A stretch of DNA of 64,000 nt from Lachnospiraceae bacterium (GTDB lineage Bacteria; Bacillota; Clostridia; Lachnospirales; Lachnospiraceae). This document shows, piece by piece, positions 37,389 to 47,713 of the stretch. The notes under the pieces were generated by a model, which searched no databases, had not been told where the DNA came from, and worked only from the letters and a program-made list of their open reading frames with translations. The position numbers and the translations under genes are program-made. The stretch is from the NCBI GenBank assembly GCA_021203465.1, contig JAJQBC010000142.1:1-64000 (forward strand). Direction: 5' to 3'. Numbering within the stretch: the stretch's first letter is position 1; each line of letters begins with the position of its first letter.

Positions 37389-38297
37389 TTATGCTTCGCT
37401 GCTTGTTCTATCGGAGACGTATGCCGGAAGGTGCTGCATGAACGCACGGGCCGCCGCGGAGATATAGGCATTTTCACTGTGGACCAGGCAGATGCCGGAG
37501 AGGAGGCCGAGATCCTCGACAGGCAGGATCCGGCTGTCCGGATGATGAAAATAGCAGGACGCAGAGGCCGGGAGAATTGCGACACCGAGTCCGGCATCCG
37601 CCCAAGCCGCCGAAGTTCTGGCGTCGTCATTTTTACAGAAAACGCGCGGCAGAAAACCCGCTGACTGAAATTGTTCCAGCAAAATGGATTCCCACCTGCG
37701 GTACAGGATGAGAGGCGTATTCTTTAGATCGGCCAGTGTCAGAGAATCTTTTGCGGGAAAATATTTCTGATGTCCTGCCGCCAGCAACGGCTCATCCAGC
37801 AGCGGGATGGAAATCAGTCCTTTCTCGGGGAAAGGGCTGCGGACGATGGCGAGCTCAATGAGGCCGGAGGAAATCTCATCCAGCAGCTGATAAGTGTTTT
37901 CTTCGGTTAACTCAAAATTGACCTGTGGATGCTCAGCGCAAAAGCTGCGGACGGCGCCGGTCAGAAAACTGCTGCCGATGGAGGAGACGACGCCGAGCCG
38001 CAGAACCCCACCCGTCCCTTCCTGATAATCCTGCAGCTCCCGTACTGTGATGTCGGCGAGCTCCAGCATTTTCTGTGCGCGTCCATAGAGCATCTGTCCG
38101 GCTGCGGTCAGCCGGATCTGCCGGGAACCGCGTTCGAACAGCACACAGCCGGCCTCCTCTTCCAGAAGCTTCATCTGTGCGCTCAAGGGCGGCTGGGTCA
38201 GATGCAGCCTGCGCGCCGCCGCGGAGATCGTTCCCTCTTCAACCACCGCTGTGAAATATGATAATTGTTTTAAATCCATGTGTTCTCCCCATAGCAT
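37389..38297 (-). CDS. LysR family transcriptional regulator
   Basis: MDLKQLSYFTAVVEEGTISAAARRLHLTQPPLSAQMKLLEEEAG. Confidence 0.93.
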   Translation of the reverse strand: MLWGEHMDLKQLSYFTAVVEEGTISAAARRLHLTQPPLSAQMKLLEEEAGCVLFERGSRQIRLTAAGQMLYGRAQKMLELADITVRELQDYQEGTGGVLRLGVVSSIGSSFLTGAVRSFCAEHPQVNFELTEENTYQLLDEISSGLIELAIVRSPFPEKGLISIPLLDEPLLAAGHQKYFPAKDSLTLADLKNTPLILYRRWESILLEQFQSAGFLPRVFCKNDDARTSAAWADAGLGVAILPASASCYFHHPDSRILPVEDLGLLSGICLVHSENAYISAAARAFMQHLPAYVSDRTSSEA

Positions 38298-38471
38298 AAA
38301 AGTCGATTGCTACTTATAGTAAAATCATATAGATAATATATAAAATCAATAATTTAACTATAGAATGCTAAGTGCTATAATGTCAAGCGGAATTGGAAAG
38401 AATTGTCACAGCGCAAGGTTCACAGAAAAGAGATAGAGTGTGGGCTTTGCACGTGAGAAAGGAGTGGAAGA

Positions 38472-39056
38472 ATGTTTGGAAAACTGGTAGATATGTTTCT
38501 GACCTTTGCGCGGATCGGCGGCCTGACTTTCGGTGGCGGCTACGCGATGCTGCCGATGCTGCAGCGCGAGGTCGTAGAGAACCGGCACTGGGCGACGGAG
38601 GAGGAACTGACAGATTATTACGCGATCGGGCAGTGCACGCCCGGCATTATCGCGGTCAATACAGCGACCTTTATTGGCTATAAGGAGGCGGGGATTCTCG
38701 GCGGCATCATGGCGACGCTCGGCGTCGTGTTCCCCTCGCTGGTGATCATCTCGATCATCGCGGCGTTCCTGACGAACTTTGCGGATCTGGCGATTGTGCA
38801 GTATGCCTTCTCGGGCATCCGTGTCTGCGTCTGCGTGCTGATCTTTAACGCGGTGCAGAAGCTCTGGAAGAAATCAGTGATTGACTCGCCGACCACAGCC
38901 ATATTTCTGGCGGTATTTCTGATCTCTGCGGGGCTCACGGTGGTGCAGAGCTTCTATCCGAATCTGACGAGTATCTCGCCGATCGTCTACGTTGTGATTG
39001 CCGGCGTCGCGGGCGTGGTCCTGCACGGTGGCAAGGGTAAAAAGGAGGTGGGCTGA
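38472..39056 (+). CDS. Chromate transporter, first half
   Basis: FARIGGLTFGGGYAMLPMLQREVVE...YAIGQCTPGIIAVNTATFIGY. Confidence 0.92.
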   Translation: MFGKLVDMFLTFARIGGLTFGGGYAMLPMLQREVVENRHWATEEELTDYYAIGQCTPGIIAVNTATFIGYKEAGILGGIMATLGVVFPSLVIISIIAAFLTNFADLAIVQYAFSGIRVCVCVLIFNAVQKLWKKSVIDSPTTAIFLAVFLISAGLTVVQSFYPNLTSISPIVYVVIAGVAGVVLHGGKGKKEVG

Positions 39057-39057
39057 C

Positions 39058-39630
39058 ATGCTGCTTCTGAGGTTATACTATGAATTTTTCAAGGCGGGCC
39101 TTTTTGCGATCGGCGGCGGACTCGCGACGCTGCCCTTCCTGCAGGAAATCAGCCGGAAGACCGGCTGGTTCACCTCGCATGATCTGACGGATCTGATCGC
39201 GATCTCCGAGTCGACGCCCGGTGCGATCGGCGTCAATGCGGCGACCTACGCGGGCTTCCATGCGAGTGGGGTGATCGGCGGCATTGTGGCGACGCTTGGA
39301 CTGGTAACGCCTTCGATCATTGTGATTATTCTGATCTCCAAGGTGCTTCAGAAGTTTAAGAACAGTGTCATCGTGCAGAATGCTTTCTATGGACTGCGCC
39401 CGGCCTCCACGGGACTCATCGCCGCGGCAGGATTTTCTGTGGTGCTAACAACGCTGCTTACGGTTACCGATCTGTCGACAGATCCGCTCGGCGCCTTCAA
39501 CTGGTTCGGAATCGTGCTGGCTGTATTGATCTATCTGGCGATCAAGAAGTGGAACAGGCATCCGGTCGTCTATATCGGGGCATCGGCGCTGGTCGGTATT
39601 GCGGTGGGGTATCTGGGACTGCTGGGGTGA
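39058..39630 (+). CDS. Chromate transporter, second half
   Basis: FFKAGLFAIGGGLATLPFLQEI...IAISESTPGAIGVNAATYAGF. Confidence 0.92.
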   Translation: MLLLRLYYEFFKAGLFAIGGGLATLPFLQEISRKTGWFTSHDLTDLIAISESTPGAIGVNAATYAGFHASGVIGGIVATLGLVTPSIIVIILISKVLQKFKNSVIVQNAFYGLRPASTGLIAAAGFSVVLTTLLTVTDLSTDPLGAFNWFGIVLAVLIYLAIKKWNRHPVVYIGASALVGIAVGYLGLLG

Positions 39631-39760
39631 ACATATCGGAGATAAACGGACATCTTTGTGCCACAGACTGTTTTCTGCGAAGTCTGCATGCCGTTTGCGC
39701 GTCATATGTCAGGGATAGGATCAGTTCCGGACTGCTGTTTTAGCGCATACGATAAAGGGA

Positions 39761-41464
39761 ATGATGTGCGGAAGTGAGATCATGACCTGCAAGGACGCGA
39801 TTCTCTCGAATGATTATGTTGATCTGATATGGAAGACGGACACGGAGCCGCCGACGGAGGACTCTCTGCTGTATGCACAGTGTGTGCAGCGGGTGAGTTC
39901 TCTTTTTACGGTTTTTTATGTGGAAAGGGAGCGGCTGTTCGGGGCGCGGCAGAGCCTGCCGATCGGAGACTCTACAGGGATGGCCTGCTATGCGCCTATG
40001 GATACGGAAAGCCTTGAGAAGAGCGGTATCTATGCGGTTCAGAGGCAGTCCGCGCTGGAGCTGACTGGGGAGGGCGTGATCGTTGGTTTCCTTGACTCCG
40101 GCATTGCGCTGGAGCAACAGGTCTTCCGGACGGGCGACGGACGCAGCCGGGTACTTGCTTTGTGGGATCAGACTGACCAGAGCGGAGCGCTGCCGGAAGG
40201 TTTTTTGTATGGCAGCGTTTACACATCGATGGATATCGATCGTATGCTGGCAGAGGGATGGGAAGAACTGCCCGGGCGGGACGAGAGTGGACATGGCACG
40301 AAAGTGGCGTCGATCGCAGCAGGTTCGCCGCTTCCTGATATGGATTTCACAGGAGCCGCACCGAAGGCGCAGATCGCCTTCGTGAAACTGAAAGAGGCGA
40401 AGCCTTTTATGAGGGAAATGCAGCGAATCCCACAGGATGTCGTCGCCTATGAGGAGGCGGATCTCATGCTGGCGGTCCGCTGGCTCGATGAGCTGGCCAG
40501 TCAGGAGGGGAAGCCGCTTGTTATCTGCATCGCGCTCGGCAGCAATGCCGGCGGACACACGGGGGAGACGGCACTCGGTCAGTATCTCCAGATGCTAGCG
40601 CGGAAGGCCGGCCGGGTGATCGCCGCAGCGGCGGGAAATGAGGGGAATGCAGCTCACCATTTCTATGGCATGATCCCGGCGTCTACGGACTATGTGGATC
40701 TGGAACTGCGGGTGAGCGCGAATGTAGAAGGATTTCAGCTGAATCTCTGGGGAGATGCGCCTGGGCTTCTCAGCGCAGAGGTCATCGCCCCGGGCGGCGA
40801 GCGCGTGCCGGAGTCCGCGCTGCACAGGAACGAGAGGGCACGCTACGATTTTATTTTTGAACGGACGATTCTGGATATTCAGTATGAGTGGTCAGAACCG
40901 ATCTCCGGCGATGAACGGCTGCTGCTCGCTTTTCAGGAGCCGACGGAAGGAATCTGGACGATACGGGTGTATTCGGCCGGAGACTTCGCCTGCAGTTTCC
41001 ACGCCTGGCTGCCGGTTACGAATTTCCTCAGCAGAGAAACGTATTTTCTGCGGCCTGACCCGGACACGACGGTGACCTGCCCGGCGGATGCGGAAGGTGT
41101 GATTTCCTTCGCGGGCTATGATGCCCGTAATTCATCCGTCTGGCAGGAGGCGAGCCGCGGCTATACAAGAAACAGACGGCTTGCTCCCGATGTCGCCGCG
41201 CCTGCCGTGGAGGTGTCGGCAGTGAATACGAGAGGAATCCCGGGCACGCTCAGCGGTACGAGTGCCGCGGCAGCTATCGGTGCGGGTGCCTGTGCGCTGC
41301 TGCTGGAGTGGGGAATTGTCCGCGGAAATGCGCCCGCCATGGACAGTAGTGCGTTGCAGCGCTATCTGGTGCGCGGAGCCGCGAGGCCGGAGCCCTTTAC
41401 TTATCCAAATCGGAACTGGGGCTATGGGCTGCTGGATCTCTATGGAGTGTTCCGGGCGCTGTGA
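39761..41464 (+). CDS. S8 (subtilisin-like) peptidase, Csp-like; start may be 39782
   Basis: GFLDSGI (Asp), DESGHGTKVASIAAG (His), SGTSAAAAIGAGACALLLEW (Ser). Confidence 0.88.
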   Translation: MMCGSEIMTCKDAILSNDYVDLIWKTDTEPPTEDSLLYAQCVQRVSSLFTVFYVERERLFGARQSLPIGDSTGMACYAPMDTESLEKSGIYAVQRQSALELTGEGVIVGFLDSGIALEQQVFRTGDGRSRVLALWDQTDQSGALPEGFLYGSVYTSMDIDRMLAEGWEELPGRDESGHGTKVASIAAGSPLPDMDFTGAAPKAQIAFVKLKEAKPFMREMQRIPQDVVAYEEADLMLAVRWLDELASQEGKPLVICIALGSNAGGHTGETALGQYLQMLARKAGRVIAAAAGNEGNAAHHFYGMIPASTDYVDLELRVSANVEGFQLNLWGDAPGLLSAEVIAPGGERVPESALHRNERARYDFIFERTILDIQYEWSEPISGDERLLLAFQEPTEGIWTIRVYSAGDFACSFHAWLPVTNFLSRETYFLRPDPDTTVTCPADAEGVISFAGYDARNSSVWQEASRGYTRNRRLAPDVAAPAVEVSAVNTRGIPGTLSGTSAAAAIGAGACALLLEWGIVRGNAPAMDSSALQRYLVRGAARPEPFTYPNRNWGYGLLDLYGVFRAL

Positions 41465-41584
41465 GATTATCGTAAACAACAGGATTGACTTAAAGTGTAA
41501 CATTTTATATGATATTTGCATAAGCCATCGCAGAGATGGCCTGTATTTTGACGAGATTCTGGACCAGGCGTCAGGAGGCGGGAT

Positions 41585-42004
41585 ATGAATGCTTTAGAAT
41601 TAAAGCTGTGTGATATTCAGGGAAGGCTGTTCGAGCTGTCCGTGGACAGACAGTTGGGAAGTGTCAGCTTCATAAGGATTTTTATGAATTCGGAAACGGC
41701 AAAGGCTCTGGATTCCAGTTATAACCGTATGCAGTGGGCCGGAGAGGAATATTTACTGGAAGAGGTTGTGGAAGCTGCGGGGGACAAGCTGCGCGAAAAG
41801 GGCAAAGTGTATCCCAAAGATGTGATTTACTGGATTGGATATATTTACCGGTATTGGCATTATTACACTGAGGAAGCCAGCAAAGCTATTTACAAACAGG
41901 CTCCGGCGGAGACGATGAGACGAAATTACCTGATGTTTCATACGATGGCTCTCGAGGTAGCCATAGAGGATCTGAAGGAAATATATTTGCAAAAACATAA
42001 GTAA
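41585..42004 (+). CDS. Conserved hypothetical protein
   Basis: 139-aa complete ORF with plausible SD (GGAGGCGGGAT). Confidence 0.6.
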   Translation: MNALELKLCDIQGRLFELSVDRQLGSVSFIRIFMNSETAKALDSSYNRMQWAGEEYLLEEVVEAAGDKLREKGKVYPKDVIYWIGYIYRYWHYYTEEASKAIYKQAPAETMRRNYLMFHTMALEVAIEDLKEIYLQKHK

Positions 42005-42011
42005 AGGGAGA

Positions 42012-42089
42012 AGTCGGACACCAGAAGATGGTAAGACCTATAACACAAACCACTATTCGTTGGAGATGATTATTGCTGTTGGTCTGGTC
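42012..42089 (+). pseudogene. Possible short remnant of a RhuM-like protein
   Basis: SRTPEDGKTYNTNHYSLEMIIAVGLV resembles the conserved RhuM segment (YNLDMIIAVGYRV) but has no surrounding gene. Confidence 0.35.
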
Positions 42090-42166
42090 GGAGCAGAATG
42101 TAGCGAAAGGTGTATTTCTCAAGATATTAAAAATGCAATCAAAATCGGTTGCAAGAGGTACTTGCG

Positions 42167-44164
42167 ATGAATGATAACTTTGACTTTCCCTATGAAAATA
42201 CAGAGGACTCTTCCTGGGTCGCTTTATTTGAGATGGCGGAGCATTTCGAGGAGCCGGAAGACGTACCCGCCTATGATGCTGCGGATTTTCCGGAAAGCAA
42301 TCCCGAAAATGAGCAGAAGTACGAGACACCGGAAGCGGCTCTGAAGGGCTTATTTGGCTATGATTCGTTCCGGCCGGGGCAAAGGGCCGTGATTGGCAGC
42401 ATTCTGGCGGGGCGGGATACGCTGGCGGTGATGCCCACGGGAGCCGGGAAATCGCTGTGCTATCAGGTTCCCGCTGTGCTGCTGCCGGGTGTGACGCTGG
42501 TCATTTCTCCACTCATTTCGCTTATGCAGGATCAGGTGCAGGCGCTGCAGGAGGCGGGAGTCTCCGCAGCTTTTATCAACAGCTCTCTTTCAGAGAGCAC
42601 ATTTTCCCAGACGTTACGGAAAGCGAAACAGGGCTTCTATAAGATTCTCTATGTGGCCCCGGAGCGGCTGCTTACGGAGCGATTTCTGGAGCTGGCGAGA
42701 AGCGTTTCCATCTCGATGGTTACGGTGGATGAGGCGCACTGTATCTCGCAGTGGGGGCAGGATTTTCGCCCCAGCTACATGAAGATTGTGGAGTTTGTGC
42801 GATTGCTGGGGAAGCGCCCGATTATCAGTGCCTTCACCGCGACGGCGACAGAAGCGGTGCGCGAGGATATCGTCTGCACGCTGGGGCTTCTCAATCCCTA
42901 CACGCTGGTAAGCGGATTTGACAGGGAAAACCTGTTTTTCCAAGTGGAGAGGCCCGCGGACAAGGACCGCTACGTGCTGGATTATATTGCGGAGCATGCG
43001 GGCGAGAGCGGCATCATTTACTGCGCGACGAGAAAGAATGTTGACAATCTGTTTGCCCTGCTGAAGGGCAGGGGGATATCCGTCGCCCGGTACCACGCCG
43101 GGATGGAGGCCGCGGAGCGTAAGCAGATGCAGGAGGACTTTGTATTCGATTACAAGAGCATCGTTGTGGCGACGAACGCTTTCGGCATGGGAATCGATAA
43201 ATCCAATGTCCGTTTCGTCATTCACTACAATATGCCCCAGAGCATGGAAAATTATTATCAGGAGGCGGGAAGAGCCGGGCGGGACGGACTGGAGGCGAAG
43301 TGTATTCTGCTGTTCTCGCCGCAGGATATGGTGATCAACCGCTTTTTGCTGGATCATAAAGAAATGCCGGAGATGGACGCCGCCGACCGGGAGACAGTGC
43401 GGGAGCGGGATACGCAGAGGCTGCGGCTCATGGAGCGCTACTGTTACACGACGGAATGCCAGCGAAACTATATTTTAAAATATTTTGGGGAACATCCGGA
43501 AAAGCCCTGCGAGGACTGCGGCAACTGCCTGCGCGAGTTTGAGACGCTGGACATGACGGACGCGGCGAAAAAGATCCTGAACTGCGTGTACGAGGCGAAG
43601 GGCCGATATGGGAAAACGATCATTATCGACACGGTTTCCGGTGCGAAGACGGCGCGGCTGGAAGAAATCGGCACGGTGAATTACAGATCCTACGGCGCGC
43701 TGGCCACGGTCAGCAGGAACCTTTTGAGGCGTCTGGTGGAGCAGCTGCTGCTGGAAGGCTATCTCACACTAGGAGCCTACCAGGTGCTGAAGCTGGGGAA
43801 CATCGAAGTTCTTCAAAATCCGGAAACCAGGATCCTCGTCAAAATCACCGACGAGGATAAACATCCGGAGAGAAGACCAAAAGTAAAGAAAGAAAAGAAG
43901 GCAAAGGGTTCGGAATCGCTCACAGCGGCTGGTTACAGGCTGTTTGCGGAGCTCAGGAAACTGCGGCTGGAGATCGCGCGCAAGGAGGGCATACCGCCCT
44001 ATATTGTTTTCAGCGATAAGACCCTGATCGACATGGCGGCGAAGGCGCCCGCTTCCCGGCAGGAAATGCTGAACGTTTCCGGCGTGGGGGAACAGAAATA
44101 CCGCAAGTATGGGAAAAGATTCCTTTCCCTGATAGGGAAATGCGCGAGAGAAGAGCATTCTTAG
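42167..44164 (+). CDS. recQ: RecQ family ATP-dependent DNA helicase
   Basis: FRPGQRAVIGSILAGRDTLAVMPTGAGKSLCYQVPA, VDEAHCISQWGQDFRPSY, Zn-binding CEDCGNC, HRDC-like C-terminus. Confidence 0.93.
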   Translation: MNDNFDFPYENTEDSSWVALFEMAEHFEEPEDVPAYDAADFPESNPENEQKYETPEAALKGLFGYDSFRPGQRAVIGSILAGRDTLAVMPTGAGKSLCYQVPAVLLPGVTLVISPLISLMQDQVQALQEAGVSAAFINSSLSESTFSQTLRKAKQGFYKILYVAPERLLTERFLELARSVSISMVTVDEAHCISQWGQDFRPSYMKIVEFVRLLGKRPIISAFTATATEAVREDIVCTLGLLNPYTLVSGFDRENLFFQVERPADKDRYVLDYIAEHAGESGIIYCATRKNVDNLFALLKGRGISVARYHAGMEAAERKQMQEDFVFDYKSIVVATNAFGMGIDKSNVRFVIHYNMPQSMENYYQEAGRAGRDGLEAKCILLFSPQDMVINRFLLDHKEMPEMDAADRETVRERDTQRLRLMERYCYTTECQRNYILKYFGEHPEKPCEDCGNCLREFETLDMTDAAKKILNCVYEAKGRYGKTIIIDTVSGAKTARLEEIGTVNYRSYGALATVSRNLLRRLVEQLLLEGYLTLGAYQVLKLGNIEVLQNPETRILVKITDEDKHPERRPKVKKEKKAKGSESLTAAGYRLFAELRKLRLEIARKEGIPPYIVFSDKTLIDMAAKAPASRQEMLNVSGVGEQKYRKYGKRFLSLIGKCAREEHS

Positions 44165-44826
44165 AGAGTTTTTTTCTGACTGAACGCAGGCATCCACTTT
44201 TTGGTGACCGGTAGCCAGAACTGGACGCAGGGACCGACCAGAAAAGCAGCGACCAGAGTGCCCACGCCGACGACACCGCCCAGAATGAAGCCCAGAGCGA
44301 GAAAGCACAGGTCGCAGACAATCCGCACCCAGCGGAACTGGAAGCGCTCCAGCTTGTCCGTGAGAATCAGGGCGACCAGATCGTTCGGTCCGGTGCCAGC
44401 CTCGCTGTTGATGACGATGGACATGCCCAGGGCCAGAATCATGCAGCCCAGCACCACGCCGAGAATCCGCAGAAGCAGGGGAGACGATCCGGAGAGAAAC
44501 GGCGCCAGCAGCCAGGTGAAGAAATCGATGATCGGTCCGCCGCAAAAGGCGCAGATCACCGTACCCGGCTTTACATAACCCTTCGTCGTAAAGAGCATGA
44601 CGATCATCAGCAGGGTGCATGCGATCACATGGATAGTCCCCACGCTGAGCCCGACGGTCAGGGCGATGCCCTGGACCATAACCGTAAAGCAGTCGGAGCC
44701 GAGCTCCGTGAGCAGGAAGAGCGTGACGCCCAGATGGGCCACCGTCAGTCCCAGAAAAAGTACAATCAATGCTTCACACCAGCCCAGCAGGCTGCGTCCG
44801 GATGTATCTGCAGAAAAATGAGCCAT
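44161..44826 (-). CDS. YczE/YitT-like integral membrane protein
   Basis: 221 aa multi-TM; GTGPNDLVALILTDKL..RFQFRWVRIVCDLCFLALGFILGG. Confidence 0.75.
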   Translation of the reverse strand: MAHFSADTSGRSLLGWCEALIVLFLGLTVAHLGVTLFLLTELGSDCFTVMVQGIALTVGLSVGTIHVIACTLLMIVMLFTTKGYVKPGTVICAFCGGPIIDFFTWLLAPFLSGSSPLLLRILGVVLGCMILALGMSIVINSEAGTGPNDLVALILTDKLERFQFRWVRIVCDLCFLALGFILGGVVGVGTLVAAFLVGPCVQFWLPVTKKWMPAFSQKKTL

Positions 44827-45167
44827 AACCTGTCTCTCCTTTATGTCAGATGTGATTTCTTAACCATCATAAGTGATGTCGGCCTATTTTTCAAGAACCT
44901 TTGGGTCAAGAAGGTTCCTGAAAGAATCGTCAATCTTTCTGAATGGCCTGATCTCCCCCTACGTCCACACGATAACCACATGGCACCCCTCTGGGAAAGA
45001 TTTTTGCAATCGGATACATTTTTCTGTCCTGAAAAGCGGGCGCAGTGATTTTTAAGGATTGCGTCTGTTTACAGAGTAATGGACATCAGATATAATGAAA
45101 AGAAATGATACTATTAGCGAGTTTCGTGAGGTTTTATTGTCGCCGTAACGGGGCAGAGGAATGATAC

Positions 45168-46508
45168 ATGAGACAAAGAGACATGACAGAAGGATCTGTA
45201 TTTAAGACAATCAGTATTTTTGCGCTGCCGATGCTGCTCGGAAACCTGTTGCAGCAGATGTATAATGTGGTAGACACCTGGGTGGTCGGAAACTATATTA
45301 GCTCCGATGCACTGGCAGGTGTAGGAAGCGCATATACGCTGATGGTTTTTCTGACCTCCATTCTTCTGGGGCTGTGTATGGGAAGCGGAGTTGTGTTCTC
45401 ACTGTGTTTTGGACAGAAGAATGAGAAAAAGCTAAAAGAGTCAGTGGGAACGGCCTTTTTGCTGATTGCGGCTGCCGCAGTCCTCCTGACGGTGATACTG
45501 CTTCTGGCGCTTGACAATATCCTTGTCTGGATCAATATCCCACAGGAAATTCTGACACTGACGAGAGAATATCTCTTTATCGTGTTTTTAGGGATCCCTG
45601 CGGTCTTTGCCTATAATTTCTTCGCCTCTTATCTGAAAGCGCTGGGAAATTCAGCAGTTCCCCTGATTTTTCTCGGAGTTTCGACTGCGGTCAATATTAC
45701 GCTTGACCTGCTGTTCGTCGCTGCGTTTCGATGGGGAACACGGGGAGCGGCGGGCGCCACGATTTTCGCCCAGTATATTTCCGGAATTGGAGTGTGCGCT
45801 TATGTATTGAAAAAGGATCCCGTTATGCGAAGCGCGTTTGGCCATATGAAACTAAGCGGTAAAGGTCTTAAGGAAATTGCCGGATATTCTGTATTTACCT
45901 GTCTGCAGCAATCCGTGATGAATCTCGGCATTCTGATGGTGCAGGGGCTGGTGAACAGCTTTGGGACAACGATCATGGCGGCATTTGCTGCGGCTGTCAA
46001 GATTGATTCGTTTGCCTATATGCCCGCACAGGAGTATGGCAATGCGTTTTCAACATTTATCGCCCAGAATATGGGGGCCGGTAAAAAGGAGCGTGTCGTT
46101 AATGGCATCAAATGTGCCGCGCTGACTTCCATCACTTACTGTGCCATTGCATCCTTCATTTTGTGGTTTTAGGCGAGGAATCTGATGCAGCTCTTTGTAT
46201 CCGCGTCAGAGACGGTAATTGTTGAGGAAGGCGTGCGGTATCTGCACATTGAAGGTGCCTTCTACTGTGGGATCGGCTGCCTGTTTTTGTTGTACGGTTT
46301 TTATCGGGCGATTGGAAAGCCTGCCATGTCCCTTGTCCTGACGATTATCTCGCTGGGAACTCGTGTTATGCTTGCGTATCTTTTGTCGCCGGTTCCCGCG
46401 ATTGGGGTGACGGGAATCTGGTGGGCCATTCCGATTGGATGGTTTCTGGCGGATACAGTCGGTATCGTGTATCTGATTGGGGAGCGAAAAGAAATCCTTT
46501 TTTCATGA
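45168..46508 (+). pseudogene. MATE family efflux transporter interrupted by in-frame TAG (46170-46172)
   Basis: 45168-46172 and 46185-46508 are in the same frame and together give one ~446-codon MATE protein. Confidence 0.85.
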
Positions 46509-46738
46509 CAACCAATCTGGCGGTGTATTTGTTTTTAACACAGTATATTGAAGGCATTTAGCTGCTGAAAAATCGGAATTGACCGAGCGGAGCGAGGGAT
46601 ACGAGCAAAAAGCGAAGCGTTTGCGAGTTTGGATGTCGAAAAATGAGCGGACAGCAGTATTTTGAATAACTGCAACTGTCGGTTGCGGCGATTTCCAAGT
46701 CTGCTTGGTGGAGAGCAACCGTCTGTTTTTCTATCATA

Positions 46739-46927
46739 ATGTCAAGGACCCGGAAGGATTCGGGCGAAGAAAGGACAAGCAAATTATCGAGGCAGTCTGT
46801 TTCCAAGTGGGAGAGCGGCAGCTCGATTCCCGGAATTGACAAAATACTGGATCTCTCCCGTATCTATGGTATCAGCACGGACGATCTTCTGAAGGTGTTT
46901 ACAATAAAAATGAAAAACCCAAGTTGA
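46739..46927 (+). pseudogene. XRE/HTH regulator fragment
   Basis: LSRQSVSKWESGSSIPGIDKILDLSRIYGISTDDLLK is an HTH core; normal N-terminus and C-terminus missing. Confidence 0.65.
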
Positions 46928-46980
46928 GAAAATATCCGTTGACATCTGTCCCAGACGTGCTAAAATATTTTTGATTTGAA

Positions 46981-46998
46981 TTGTATACGATGATACAA
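46981..46998. promoter_or_regulatory. Candidate GntR/FadR-type operator
   Basis: Inverted repeat TTGTAT-ACGATG-ATACAA directly upstream of the gntR-icd unit. Confidence 0.45.
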
Positions 46999-47025
46999 CG
47001 CAAGGAGGACGCAAAAGAAGGCAGC

Positions 47026-47700
47026 ATGAACGAGGGACACAGGGAGAGCCGTGACAGATATTCGCTGCGCGGCAGAGTGTTTGAGAGTATCCGGGAGGAT
47101 ATTCTGAATGGCAGGTATGAGCAGGACACAGAGCTCAAAGAGGCGACGATCGGCGCGGAGCTCGGCGTGAGCCGGACGCCGGCGCGGGAGGCTCTGCGGC
47201 AGCTTGAGCTGGAGGGACTGGTCACGATTATTCCCAATCGCGGTGCGCATGTAAATCGGATTACAGCAAAGGATGTGGAGGAGATCTATGTGATCCGCTC
47301 GATGCTGGAGGGGCTCTGCGCGAGGTGGGCGACGGAGCACATCACGCAGGAGCAGCTGGACAATATGGAGGAGACACTGTGTCTTTCCGAATACCACACC
47401 GGGAAGAAGAATTTTGAGAAGCTCTATGAGCTGGACAGCCAGTTCCATGAGCAGCTCTATGAGGCCGGAGGCAGCCGGATCCTGAACCATGTGCTGTCTG
47501 ACTTTCACGACTATGTGAAGCGGGCCAGAAAAGCTTCCATTTCCGTAGAGGACCGCTCGGTTCACTCGACGGAGGAACACAGGGCGATTTTTGAGGCGAT
47601 CCGTGAGAAGGACGCGGACCGCGCGGAGGAGCTGGCGAAGGAGCATGTAAAGCATACGATCGAGAACATTGAAGCTCACGGGCTGGAGAAGCTTTTGTAG
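47026..47700 (+). CDS. GntR family (FadR-like) transcriptional regulator
   Basis: [50 protein letters not shown]. Confidence 0.92.
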   Translation: MNEGHRESRDRYSLRGRVFESIREDILNGRYEQDTELKEATIGAELGVSRTPAREALRQLELEGLVTIIPNRGAHVNRITAKDVEEIYVIRSMLEGLCARWATEHITQEQLDNMEETLCLSEYHTGKKNFEKLYELDSQFHEQLYEAGGSRILNHVLSDFHDYVKRARKASISVEDRSVHSTEEHRAIFEAIREKDADRAEELAKEHVKHTIENIEAHGLEKLL

Positions 47701-47713
47701 GAGGACAGATTTC

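Noticed and set aside
38472-39630. Chromate transporter split as a possible frameshifted gene
   Set aside because: Two-gene (short-chain) chromate transporters are common; each half has its own SD and start, and a LysR gene is divergent as usual.
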